DNA of 7,241 nt from Odoribacteraceae bacterium (lineage in GTDB: Bacteria > Bacteroidota > Bacteroidia > Bacteroidales > Marinifilaceae): contig JAIRKS010000077.1 of NCBI GenBank assembly GCA_031259905.1, positions 1 to 7,241 on the forward strand. Reading direction: 5' to 3'. A program made the translations under genes and the position numbers. Below, one piece after another: positions 1-6,921 of this stretch (position 1 is its first letter; the number at the start of each line of letters is the position of its first letter). The notes beneath the pieces were generated by a model. The model saw nothing but the letters and a program-made list of their open reading frames with translations. It was not told where the DNA came from and ran no database searches.

Positions 1-114
1 GCCCTGGGCGCTGCCGGAATGGCCACGTTGTGGGAGGCCGTGTTCGCGGATGTCGGCGTGGCGCTGCTCGCTATTCTCAACGCTTCCCGCGTGCTTGTCG
101 GGAAACGAGGGTAA
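1..114 (+). CDS. C-terminal end of a heavy-metal P1B-type ATPase (partial)
   Basis: The frame is open from the first base and ends at TAA 112-114, giving 37 codons. The residues include TLWEAVFADVGVALLAILNA followed by SRVL. This matches the last transmembrane helix and short cytoplasmic tail of zinc/cadmium/cobalt- or copper-exporting P1B-type ATPases, which typically end with a D-x-G-x-x-L-L-A-I-L-N-A-x-R motif. Such proteins pump metal ions across the inner membrane using ATP. The catalytic DKTG loop and the metal-binding helix lie upstream of the window, so the metal cannot be named. The next gene begins about 120 bases later behind its own promoter-like element, so the two are probably separate transcription units. 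The family call rests on one short but characteristic motif. Confidence 0.8.
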   Translation, partial: ALGAAGMATLWEAVFADVGVALLAILNASRVLVGKRG

Positions 115-160
115 GGATAAAAATACCAGCGGGAAACGCGCCCGGTATGAAAAACATTGC

Positions 161-168
161 TACTTTTG
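161..168 (+). promoter_or_regulatory. Bacteroidota -7 promoter element upstream of the aldo/keto reductase
   Basis: TACTTTTG matches the Bacteroidota -7 consensus TAnnTTTG exactly. It lies in an AT-richer stretch between the ATPase stop and the reductase. Transcription would start near 172, giving a leader of about 60 bases. No TTG -33 element is visible 19-21 bases upstream (the stretch there is GC-rich), so the call depends on the -7 box alone. Confidence 0.5.
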
Positions 169-234
169 CCGGTGTCGACGAAATAACCATATCATTCACC
201 CCGTAAATTGAGACCATACATGGAAAATAACACG

Positions 235-1413
235 ATGAACCGGAGAGATTTCTTGAGAATCTCGGCGCTGCTGGGAGCGGGAACGCTCGTGGCGCCAACG
301 ACGCTGGCCTCCTCGCTGGGCAAAGCACGCGATGAGGACGATAACGTGAACGCTATCCCGCGGCGCGTGCTGGGAAAGACCGGCGTGGAGCTGCCCATCC
401 TGAGCATGGGTGTCATGCGGGCCGATAACCCTAACTTGTTGCGCGCCGCGTATAACGCCGGCATCTTTCACTTCGATACCGCCCACGGGTACCAGAACGG
501 GAGGAACGAGGAGATGATCGGCAATTTCTTCCAGGGGAAGCCGCGCGAGTCTTTCTTTATCGCCACGAAGATCAAGTCGAATTACCCGACGCGGGACAAC
601 TTCGAGGAGGATTTGAACGAGAAACTCGACCTGAGCCTGAAACGCCTAAAAATGGAACGCGTGGATGTCCTGTACATGCACGCCTTCGCCGGCGTCAGTG
701 AGGTCGTCGACGGGAGGATTATCGCCGCCATGAAGAAGATAAAGGAGGAAGGAAGGGCACGTTTTATCGGCTTCTCGACGCACGCTCACAAGCCGGAGAT
801 GCTGGACGCGGCAACGGAAAGCGGGGCGTACGACGTTGTCCTCGTTAGTTACAATTTCAAGCTGAGGAATGCCGCGGAAACTGCCGCCGCGATCGAACGG
901 GCCGCCAGGGCGGGAATCGGTATCGTCGCCATGAAGACCATGACCGGGGGGCGCGAGGACGCCGCGGGGGAGAAGAAAATCAACGCCAGGGCTTGCCTGA
1001 AATGGGCCTGGCAGAACGAGCACGTGACGACCGCGATCCCCGGTTTCACGAATTTCGACGAGCTGGACGAGTGTCTCGCCGCCGGACGCGATCCCGGTAT
1101 CTCCCCGGACGAGGAACGTTACCTCGCCGACCTGCGCGACAGGGAGATGATGTTCTGCCAGCAGTGCGAGACTTGTATCCCGCGATGCTCCAAACGCCTG
1201 CCAATCCCCGACATCATGCGCGCCTACATGTACGCCTACGGCTACAAGCAGGCAAGTCTCTCGCGGGAAACCCTGGAGGAACTGTCCATCGCGGGGAACG
1301 CTTGCGAGGGGTGCGCGGGATGTACCGTGAAGTGTCCCGCCGGGTTCGACGTGGCCCGGAAGATAGCCGCGGTGACGCCCGTGCTGAACGTCCCGGCAGA
1401 ACTCCTCACTTGA
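235..1413 (+). CDS. Tat-exported aldo/keto reductase with C-terminal dicluster 4Fe-4S module
   Basis: The product is 392 aa. Residues 1-27 form a twin-arginine signal: MNRRDFLRIS, then a hydrophobic stretch ending in TTLASS, with no lipobox cysteine. Residues about 40-285 are an aldo/keto reductase barrel of the predicted-oxidoreductase type (COG1453-like). The catalytic tetrad is visible as D81 and Y86 (in DTAHGY), K112 (in ATK) and H149 (in YMHA). Residues 308-318 (C308, C311, C314, C318) and 357-367 (C357, C360, C363, C367) are two CxxCxxCxxxC motifs, which should bind two 4Fe-4S clusters. The usual cofactor-loop IPKS is IPGF here (268-271). I chose ATG 235 because the Tat motif then sits at the N-terminus; ATG 220 (397 aa) is possible, and TTG 208 is unlikely. 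The Tat signal implies folding with clusters in the cytoplasm, then export. The substrate is unknown. It is probably cotranscribed with the DUF6599 gene, which starts 6 bases after its stop. Confidence 0.9.
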   Translation: MNRRDFLRISALLGAGTLVAPTTLASSLGKARDEDDNVNAIPRRVLGKTGVELPILSMGVMRADNPNLLRAAYNAGIFHFDTAHGYQNGRNEEMIGNFFQGKPRESFFIATKIKSNYPTRDNFEEDLNEKLDLSLKRLKMERVDVLYMHAFAGVSEVVDGRIIAAMKKIKEEGRARFIGFSTHAHKPEMLDAATESGAYDVVLVSYNFKLRNAAETAAAIERAARAGIGIVAMKTMTGGREDAAGEKKINARACLKWAWQNEHVTTAIPGFTNFDELDECLAAGRDPGISPDEERYLADLRDREMMFCQQCETCIPRCSKRLPIPDIMRAYMYAYGYKQASLSRETLEELSIAGNACEGCAGCTVKCPAGFDVARKIAAVTPVLNVPAELLT

Positions 1414-1419
1414 ACGGCC

Positions 1420-2292
1420 ATGAAAAAGATTCTTAACGTATTATTGCTCCTCTCGCCGCTCGTGACGGCCGGGCAATCCCCCGCCGACCTGCGCGCGCGA
1501 CTTCCCCGCGTCGAGGGATGGACGCTCTCGGACAAGATCGAGGTGTTTAACCCGGAGAACCTCTTTGACAGGATCAACGGCGCGGCACCCCTTTATATAG
1601 AAAACAATTTCCGTGAAATGACCTCGATGGAGTACACCCGCGGGGAGACGTATATCACGATACAGGTCTACCGCCACGCGACGCCGGAGGACGCCTTCGG
1701 GATGTACGCGGCCGAAAGATCTACCGGTCTTGCCGCGTTCCCCGTCGGGGGCGAGGCACAGGGGGACGAGGAGAGCCTTTCCTTCTTCGTGGCGTGCCTC
1801 TACGTGAAGATGTGGAGCAACGGGACAGGCACTGCCGGTGAGGTGATCCGGGAGATCGCCACGGCATTCGCGCGGGAGACTGACCCGCGCGCCGGCTATC
1901 CCGCAATCCTGCGACTCTTCCCCTCGCGCGGGAAAGAGCCTTACTCGGAATGTTACACGACGTCTAATTACCTCGGCCACGAGTTCCTGAAGGGCGTGTA
2001 CAGCGCGCGCTACCGCCAGGAGGATCTACCGTACCAGCTGTTTGTCGTGGCCACCGGGAGCAACGAGGAGGCGCGGGCCGTCCTGGAGAAATACTTCACG
2101 TTCACGAAACAGCCGTTATCTTTCGACGAGGGCGAGCTACTCGTCAAGGATCGCTACAACGGCGATCTTCCCCTCCTCTGGCAGGGCGTTTACATCACGG
2201 GAATCTTCCCGGAGAACGAATCCCTCCCCGCGAACGCGCGCGACATCCTGAAGAACCTTTCCGGGAAACTCCTCTCTCAACCCTCCCGGTAA
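1420..2292 (+). CDS. Secreted DUF6599 family protein
   Basis: The product is 290 aa. Residues 1-18 are a Sec signal peptide (MKKILNVLLLL core, probable cleavage after VTAG or nearby); there is no lipobox, so a soluble periplasmic protein is likely. The mature part resembles DUF6599: an N-terminal LPRVEGW segment (28-34), the RINGAAPLY motif (51-59), and the strand and helix segment ITIQVY..ATPEDAFGMY (79-96). A second half (about 180-265) has similar alternating strands, including YQLFVVATG (205-213) and WQGVYITGIF (254-263). Two cysteines (C126, C178) remain in the mature chain and could form a disulfide. No catalytic residues can be named and the family has no established function that I know of. 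Its start lies 6 bases after the reductase stop with no clear ribosome binding site, which suggests translational coupling and a shared role with that exported iron-sulfur protein. Confidence 0.8.
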   Translation: MKKILNVLLLLSPLVTAGQSPADLRARLPRVEGWTLSDKIEVFNPENLFDRINGAAPLYIENNFREMTSMEYTRGETYITIQVYRHATPEDAFGMYAAERSTGLAAFPVGGEAQGDEESLSFFVACLYVKMWSNGTGTAGEVIREIATAFARETDPRAGYPAILRLFPSRGKEPYSECYTTSNYLGHEFLKGVYSARYRQEDLPYQLFVVATGSNEEARAVLEKYFTFTKQPLSFDEGELLVKDRYNGDLPLLWQGVYITGIFPENESLPANARDILKNLSGKLLSQPSR

Positions 2293-2327
2293 CCCGTGAT
2301 AAGCCCGTCGTTTTACCGGGAACGGGC
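2285..2327 (+). repeat. Overlapping inverted repeats at the DUF6599 stop codon
   Basis: CCCGGTAA (2285-2292, containing the stop codon) is the exact reverse complement of TTACCGGG (2313-2320). A second pair, GCCCGT (2303-2308) and ACGGGC (2322-2327), interleaves with it, so the two stems would compete or, less likely, form a pseudoknot. No U-rich tract follows, so I do not call a classical terminator. The structure could protect or process the 3' end of the reductase-DUF6599 transcript. Confidence 0.4.
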
Positions 2328-2338
2328 ACGCGGGATCT

Positions 2339-2360
2339 GACGCGATGATGGCGTCGCGTC
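2339..2360 (+). repeat. Perfect 7-bp stem-loop in the intergenic region
   Basis: GACGCGA (2339-2345) and TCGCGTC (2354-2360) are exact reverse complements around an 8-base loop. A weaker GCCGC/GCGGC hairpin (2387-2399) and an 8-bp palindrome GCGATCGC (2367-2374) follow. None is followed by a run of T. This GC-rich stretch ends where the AT-rich promoter region of the next gene begins. It may help transcription end, or it may be unselected structure in GC-rich DNA. Confidence 0.35.
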
Positions 2361-2426
2361 CGGCCCGCGATCGCCCTGCGGGAGAGGCCGCGAGGCGGCT
2401 AACGGGGGTATTTTGTAACATGTAAA

Positions 2427-2457
2427 TTGCAGAATCCGCGCTTTTATTTTACTTTCG
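2427..2457 (+). promoter_or_regulatory. Probable promoter of the pyruvate:ferredoxin oxidoreductase gene
   Basis: TTG at 2427-2429 is followed after 20 bases by TACTTTCG (2450-2457), one mismatch from the Bacteroidota -7 consensus TAnnTTTG with the expected -33 spacing. The region is AT-rich compared with its surroundings. Transcription would start at about 2461-2464, at the edge of a run of nine A (2464-2472). Confidence 0.55.
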
Positions 2458-2574
2458 CGAAGCAAAAAAAAAGAGGGGGAAAAGACTGCGACACGCAGCG
2501 CGATAACGAGAATAACGCGAAGAACTTCCTCGAAAGGCTTACCATTTTTATGAATGATTGTTAAACGAAAAGAG
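2458..2574 (+). promoter_or_regulatory. 5' leader of the pyruvate:ferredoxin oxidoreductase mRNA
   Basis: About 115 bases separate the predicted promoter from the start codon. The leader holds an A9 run (2464-2472), a small perfect hairpin CTGCG-aca-CGCAG (2486-2498), and ATAACG twice (2502-2507 and 2511-2516). Just before the start comes an A/purine-rich stretch (AAACGAAAAGAG) of the kind Bacteroidota use in place of a strong Shine-Dalgarno sequence. I recognise no known riboswitch. The leader itself is inferred from the promoter call. Confidence 0.35.
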
Positions 2575-5500
2575 ATGAGAAAAGAGAAAAAATTCATCAC
2601 GTGTGACGGGAACGCTGCTGCCGCGCATGTAGCTTACATGTTCAGCGAGGTATCGTGTATTTACCCGATCACCCCCTCTTCCCCGATGGCAGAGTATGTC
2701 GACGAGTGGGCGGTGCAGGGAAGGAAAAACATCTTCGGCGAGACCGTGCGGCTCGTGGAGATGCAGTCCGAGGCCGGTGCAGCTGGCGCCGTGCACGGGG
2801 CGCTGCAGGCAGGAGCATTGACAACAACCTACACGGCCTCGCAGGGGTTATTGTTGATGATCCCGAACATGTACAAGATCGCCGGGGAACTGCTCCCCTG
2901 CGTGTTTCACGTGAGCGCGAGGGCACTGGCGGCACACGCGCTCTCGATCTTCGGCGACCACGCGGACGTCTACTCGGCCCGGCAAACCGGCTTCGCGATG
3001 CTGGCGAGCGGTTCCGTGCAGGAAGTCATGGATCTCTCGGCGGTAGCTCACCTGACTGCGATCAAGTCGCGGGTACCCTTCCTGAACTTCTTCGACGGCT
3101 TCCGCACTTCTCACGAGATACAGAAGATCGAACCGATTGACGCGGAAGAAGTGCAAGGGCTGGTGGACATGGAAGCGCTGCAAGCCTTCCGCGACAGGGC
3201 ACAAAGTCCCGACACGCCCGCCACGAGAGGTACCGCCCAGAACCCGGATGTCTATTTCCAGGGGAGAGAAGCGGCGAACGCGTTTTACGACGCGGTGCCC
3301 GGCATCGTGGCCGGCTACATGGAGGAGATCTCCCGCGTGACGGGACGTACCTACCGCCCGTTCGATTACTACGGGGCCGCGGACGCGGAGCACGTGATCG
3401 TGGCAATGGGATCCGTGACGGAGACGATCCGTGAGGTGATCGACGACAAGGTCGCTCGCGGCGAAAAGGTAGGGCTGATCGCCGTCCACCTGTACCGTCC
3501 TTTCTCGGCCAGCCATTTCATGGCCGTCGTGCCGGATTCCGTGAAGCGCGTCGCCGTGCTCGATAGGACGAAAGAACCGGGAGCGAACGGTGACCCGCTC
3601 TATCTCGACACGCGCGACGTCTTCTACGGGAAGGCGAATGCCCCGTTGATCGTGGGCGGGAGATACGGGTTGGGATCCAAGGACGTGACGCCGGCACAGG
3701 TGATCGCCGTCTACGACAACCTGGCCGCCGACAAGCCGAGAAATAATTTCACGGTAGGGATCACGGATGACGTGACCTTCCACTCGCTCCCGCTGGGGCC
3801 GGAAGTGAAGGTGACCCCCGCGGCCACGTACGAGGCTAAATTCTACGGGTTGGGATCCGACGGCACCGTGGGCGCGAACAAAAATTCGATCAAGATCATC
3901 GGGGGAGCCACCGACAAGTATTGCCAGGCCTATTTCGCGTACGACTCGAAAAAGTCAGGCGGCTTCACGGCTTCCCACCTTCGTTTCGGGGACGATCCGA
4001 TTCGCTCCACCTATTTAGTGACCACGCCCGACTTCGTCGCGTGCCACGTGCCGGCCTACGTGCACATGTACGACGTGTTGAAGGGACTAAAGCGCGGGGG
4101 ATCTTTCCTGCTGAACTCCCCGTGGGATGCCGGCGAGGTGGCGGATCATCTCCCGGCCGCGATGAAACGTTACCTGGCGGAGAACGAGATCAACTTCTAC
4201 ATCATTAACGCTACCCGCCTGGGACAGGAGCTGGGACTCGGCAATCGCACGAACACGATCATGCAGTCGGCATTCTTCAAGATCACGAACGTCATCCCGT
4301 ACGAGCTGGCGGTAAAAGAGATGAAGAAAGCCATCGACAAGTCCTACGGCTCGAAAGGCGAGGCCATACTGAAGAAAAACTACGCGGCGGTCGATGCCGG
4401 CGGGAGCAACGTGGTAAAGGCGGAGATCCCCGCCGCGTGGAAGAGCCTGCCCGTGGAGAAGACCGCCACGGACGAGCGGCGCCCGGCGTTCATACGCGAG
4501 GTGGTAGACGTGATGAACGCGCAAGCCGGCGACGACCTTCCCGTGAGCGCGTTCACCGGTCGCGAGGACGGCACCTTCCCCGCCGGTACGAGCCGCTACG
4601 AGAAACGCGGTATCGCCATCGAGGTGCCGGAATGGCAATCCGCGAGCTGCATACAATGCAACCAGTGCGCGTACGTCTGTCCTCACGCCGCGATACGTCC
4701 TTTCCTGCTGACGGCGGCAGAGCTGGAAGCCGCGCCTGCCGGCACGGTCACGAAACCGGCCATCGGGAAAGAGCTGGCCGGCTACCAGTTCCGCATCCAG
4801 GTATCCCCGCTCGACTGCACCGGCTGCGGCAACTGCGCCGACGTCTGCCCGGCGAAGGAAAAGGCACTGCTGATGAAGCCGCTCGCCTCGCAGGGCGAGG
4901 AGACCGGGCGCTTCGCGTACATGGACGAGAAAGTAGGATACAAGCAACTCGTCGCCCCCGTCAACGTGAAAAACTCGCAATTCCAGCAGCCGCTCTTCGA
5001 GTTCTCCGGGGCCTGCGCGGGCTGCGGGGAGACGCCTTACATCAAGCTGATCACCCAGCTATTCGGCGAGCGGATGATGGTAGCCAACGCCACCGGGTGC
5101 ACCTCCATCTACGGCGGATCGGCCCCCTCCACGCCCTACTGCAAGCACTACGCGTCGGGTCGCGGGCCGGCCTGGGCGAACTCCCTCTTCGAGGACAACG
5201 CCGAGTACGGCTTCGGCATGGCGGAAGGAGCCATTCGCCTGCGCGAGCGGGTCAGGCGGTTACTGGAAGAGAACCTCCCCTCCTTCTCGGAAACCACGCG
5301 GGCAGCCGTCGGCGAGTGGATCGACGCGTACGCCGACGGCGACAAGACGCTGGCGACGAGTGACGCGTTAGCCGCCGCATTGGAAAAAGAGAACGCCCCC
5401 GCCGCGCGCGAGATCCTGACCCTGAAAAAATACTTCACCAAGAAATCGCAATGGATCTTCGGTGGCGACGGGTGGGCTTACGACATCGGTTACGGCGGCG

Positions 5501-6099
5501 TGGACCACGTGCTCGCCAGCGGGCAGGACGTGAACATCCTCGTCGTGGACACCGAGGTCTACTCCAACACGGGCGGTCAATCCTCCAAGTCGACGCCGGT
5601 AGGCGCCGTGGCCAAGTTCGCGGCCAGCGGGAAACGCGTGCGCAAGAAAGACCTGGGCATGATGGCCGCCTCTTACGGGTACGTCTACGTGGCGCAGGTG
5701 GCGATGGGCGCCAACCAGGCGCAATACATCAAGGCGCTGAAGGAAGCCGAGGCATTCCCCGGCCCCTCGCTGATCATCGCTTACGCTCCTTGCATCAACC
5801 ACGGGCTGAAGGCGAGCATGGGCAAGTCGCAAGCCGAGGCGAAGCGGGCGGTGGAGTGTGGCTACTGGCAACTCTACCGCTACAACCCGCTGCTGGAAGA
5901 GCAGGGAAAGAACCCCTTCCAACTCGATTCCAGGGAGCCGGACTACAGCAAGTTCAAGGACTTCCTCATGGGCGAGGTGCGTTACAGCTCGCTGGCGAAA
6001 GTCGCCCCGGACGAGGCAGATGAACTCTTCGCGATGACCGAACGGGACGCCAGGTGGCGATACGACGGTTACAAGCGTCGCGCAAGCATCGAGTATTAA
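2575..6099 (+). CDS. nifJ: Pyruvate:ferredoxin (flavodoxin) oxidoreductase
   Basis: This cytoplasmic enzyme oxidises pyruvate with CoA to acetyl-CoA and CO2, reducing ferredoxin or flavodoxin. The product is 1174 aa, normal for the single-chain form. In order: an N-terminal pyruvate/TPP domain with ITCDGN, PITPSSPMAE (31-40; T33), E66 in SEAGA and R116 in SARAL; a middle transketolase C-terminal-like and CoA region to about 420; the gamma domain with FYGLGSDGTVGANK (423-436); and a ferredoxin domain with clusters at C692/C695/C698/C702 and C748/C751/C754/C758. The last part is the second TPP domain, with C814, C817, C842 and C1073 for the proximal cluster, GGDGWAYDIGYGG (963-975), and N998 in YSNTGGQ. 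All expected cofactor ligands are present. I chose ATG 2575 because relatives begin MxKEKKFITCDGN; ATG 2554 would add seven basic, non-conserved residues. It appears monocistronic, with a promoter at 2427-2457 and a terminator at 6109-6132. Expression is probably high, given the strong codon bias. Confidence 0.97.
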   Translation: MRKEKKFITCDGNAAAAHVAYMFSEVSCIYPITPSSPMAEYVDEWAVQGRKNIFGETVRLVEMQSEAGAAGAVHGALQAGALTTTYTASQGLLLMIPNMYKIAGELLPCVFHVSARALAAHALSIFGDHADVYSARQTGFAMLASGSVQEVMDLSAVAHLTAIKSRVPFLNFFDGFRTSHEIQKIEPIDAEEVQGLVDMEALQAFRDRAQSPDTPATRGTAQNPDVYFQGREAANAFYDAVPGIVAGYMEEISRVTGRTYRPFDYYGAADAEHVIVAMGSVTETIREVIDDKVARGEKVGLIAVHLYRPFSASHFMAVVPDSVKRVAVLDRTKEPGANGDPLYLDTRDVFYGKANAPLIVGGRYGLGSKDVTPAQVIAVYDNLAADKPRNNFTVGITDDVTFHSLPLGPEVKVTPAATYEAKFYGLGSDGTVGANKNSIKIIGGATDKYCQAYFAYDSKKSGGFTASHLRFGDDPIRSTYLVTTPDFVACHVPAYVHMYDVLKGLKRGGSFLLNSPWDAGEVADHLPAAMKRYLAENEINFYIINATRLGQELGLGNRTNTIMQSAFFKITNVIPYELAVKEMKKAIDKSYGSKGEAILKKNYAAVDAGGSNVVKAEIPAAWKSLPVEKTATDERRPAFIREVVDVMNAQAGDDLPVSAFTGREDGTFPAGTSRYEKRGIAIEVPEWQSASCIQCNQCAYVCPHAAIRPFLLTAAELEAAPAGTVTKPAIGKELAGYQFRIQVSPLDCTGCGNCADVCPAKEKALLMKPLASQGEETGRFAYMDEKVGYKQLVAPVNVKNSQFQQPLFEFSGACAGCGETPYIKLITQLFGERMMVANATGCTSIYGGSAPSTPYCKHYASGRGPAWANSLFEDNAEYGFGMAEGAIRLRERVRRLLEENLPSFSETTRAAVGEWIDAYADGDKTLATSDALAAALEKENAPAAREILTLKKYFTKKSQWIFGGDGWAYDIGYGGVDHVLASGQDVNILVVDTEVYSNTGGQSSKSTPVGAVAKFAASGKRVRKKDLGMMAASYGYVYVAQVAMGANQAQYIKALKEAEAFPGPSLIIAYAPCINHGLKASMGKSQAEAKRAVECGYWQLYRYNPLLEEQGKNPFQLDSREPDYSKFKDFLMGEVRYSSLAKVAPDEADELFAMTERDARWRYDGYKRRASIEY

Positions 6100-6108
6100 C
6101 ACCATACA

Positions 6109-6132
6109 GGGCAATCGAAAGGTTGCCCTTTT
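6109..6132 (+). terminator. Intrinsic terminator after the oxidoreductase gene
   Basis: GGGCAA (6109-6114) pairs with TTGCCC (6123-6128). A T-G wobble and a C-G pair extend the stem to eight base pairs, closing on a GAAA tetraloop (6117-6120). TTTT follows directly. It begins 10 bases after the stop codon, as expected for a factor-independent terminator. Confidence 0.85.
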
Positions 6133-6165
6133 CATTTCACGCGGGATAAAAGGCCGGGGAACACG

Positions 6166-6177
6166 TGCAAGATTGCA
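6166..6177 (+). repeat. TGCAA-N2-TTGCA dyad upstream of the lipoprotein gene
   Basis: TGCAA (6166-6170), GA, TTGCA (6173-6177) form a perfect 5-bp dyad with a 2-base spacer, of a size suited to a dimeric DNA-binding protein. The same arms recur at 7181-7192 with GT as spacer. It lies about 65 bases before the lipoprotein start, where a promoter must exist because a terminator separates this gene from the oxidoreductase. I see no good TAnnTTTG box here. The role is not established. Confidence 0.3.
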
Positions 6178-6242
6178 GGCCCCCCCCGCCCCTGGAAGCC
6201 GCTACATGCAACCCCCGAATAACAACAACAAAAACGAAAATA

Positions 6243-6896
6243 ATGAAACGAAAACAATGCTGGTTACCGGCCCTCCTCGTTAGCATCGCGTGCAGCTGCG
6301 CGCGTCCCGAGGCAAACCTCGACGTCAACCTGGTAGAATCGAGCGCTCGCGAGCATCACTTGCAGTCGCGGCTCGCGCTCGGCGTGGTCTCGTCCGCCGA
6401 CCCCGCGACGGACAAGCGCTGCTCGTTATTCAACGAGCGAATCGACGCGTTCATCTCCGGGTTAAGAGACTCCCTCCTCGCGGATACTGCCGCCACGCCG
6501 CGCGAGTTATGGGTCTCCGACACGCTCTTCCGGGCAACCGACCGTTACATCAGCGCGCGGCTCACGGTCTACACGTACAGCGGCGGCGCTCACGGGATGA
6601 CGCGATTCCACGCGTTCAACTACGACACGTGCGAGCAGGAGTTCATCGACAACGCGCGCCTGCTCGACTACACCCGGAAGGCCGAGATCGAGAAACTCCT
6701 GAAAGTGCGCCTGGACAACAAGGACGGCCGCTTCACCGTGGACCCGGTGTTGACGCCTTCCACGGTAATCAACTTCTCGGCCGGGGAGATGATCTTCACC
6801 TACCCACCTTACGCGCTTGGTCCTTACTCCAGCGGCGCCGCGGAGATCATCGTCCCCCTGGAAGCGCTCGGTAAGGCGGTCAAACCGCGGCTATAA
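6243..6896 (+). CDS. Lipoprotein with DUF3298 (RsiV/PdaC C-terminal-like) domain
   Basis: The product is 217 aa. It starts MKRKQCWLPALLVSIACSC: a basic N-terminus, a hydrophobic core and a lipobox-like end, with C17 (VSIAC) or C19 as the likely lipidated cysteine, so an envelope-anchored protein is expected. The region from about 100 to 205 has DUF3298 hallmarks: YTYSGGAHG (110-118) followed by an aromatic strand, a helix rich in charged residues (143-157), then FTYPPYALGPYSSGAAEIIVP (185-205), the family's YPPY-A-GPY-S-G-strand pattern. DUF3298 occurs in RsiV anti-sigma factors, where it binds lysozyme, and in PdaC deacetylases. Here there is no transmembrane anti-sigma part and no deacetylase domain, so function is open. 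I chose ATG 6243 over ATG 6165 because the signal peptide then starts the protein and the upstream DNA is A-rich (AACAACAACAAAAACG), as is usual for translation starts in this phylum. It appears to be a single-gene unit. Confidence 0.85.
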   Translation: MKRKQCWLPALLVSIACSCARPEANLDVNLVESSAREHHLQSRLALGVVSSADPATDKRCSLFNERIDAFISGLRDSLLADTAATPRELWVSDTLFRATDRYISARLTVYTYSGGAHGMTRFHAFNYDTCEQEFIDNARLLDYTRKAEIEKLLKVRLDNKDGRFTVDPVLTPSTVINFSAGEMIFTYPPYALGPYSSGAAEIIVPLEALGKAVKPRL

Positions 6897-6900
6897 ACCG

Positions 6901-6915
6901 GCGTGATCATCACGC
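6901..6915 (+). repeat. 7-bp inverted repeat just after the lipoprotein gene
   Basis: GCGTGAT and ATCACGC are exact reverse complements around a single base. It lies between the stop codon and the terminator hairpin. It could be a protein site, or form a 6-bp stem with loop TCA in RNA. No role can be assigned. Confidence 0.35.
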
Positions 6916-6921
6916 GCGCGG

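Noticed and set aside
120..150. Possible terminator after the ATPase (TACC...GGTA with GGG/CCC inside)
   Set aside because: The stem is interrupted by a bulge and is followed by ATGAAAAAC rather than a T run.
208..234. TTG start at 208, or ATG 220, for the aldo/keto reductase
   Set aside because: The TTG start puts nine extra residues before the Met-Asn-Arg-Arg Tat motif. ATG 220 remains possible but moves the twin arginines away from the N-terminus; ATG 235 gives the usual arrangement.
2554..2574. Upstream ATG for the oxidoreductase
   Set aside because: It adds MIVKRKE, which is not part of the conserved start; relatives begin directly before KEKKFITCDGN.
3664..3858. Identical 15-base DNA repeat (TACGGGTTGGGATCC) at 3664-3678 and 3844-3858
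   Set aside because: Both copies are in frame and encode YGLGS, which occurs at two conserved places in this enzyme family; shared codon choice explains the identity.
4437..5363. Long arginine-rich alternative-frame ORFs inside the oxidoreductase gene
   Set aside because: They are shadows of a GC-rich gene in other frames, with repetitive Arg/Gly/Ala composition and no domains.
6165..6242. N-terminal extension of the lipoprotein from ATG 6165
   Set aside because: It would bury the signal peptide behind 26 residues encoded by the C-rich tract and the A-rich leader; ATG 6243 gives a standard lipoprotein start.
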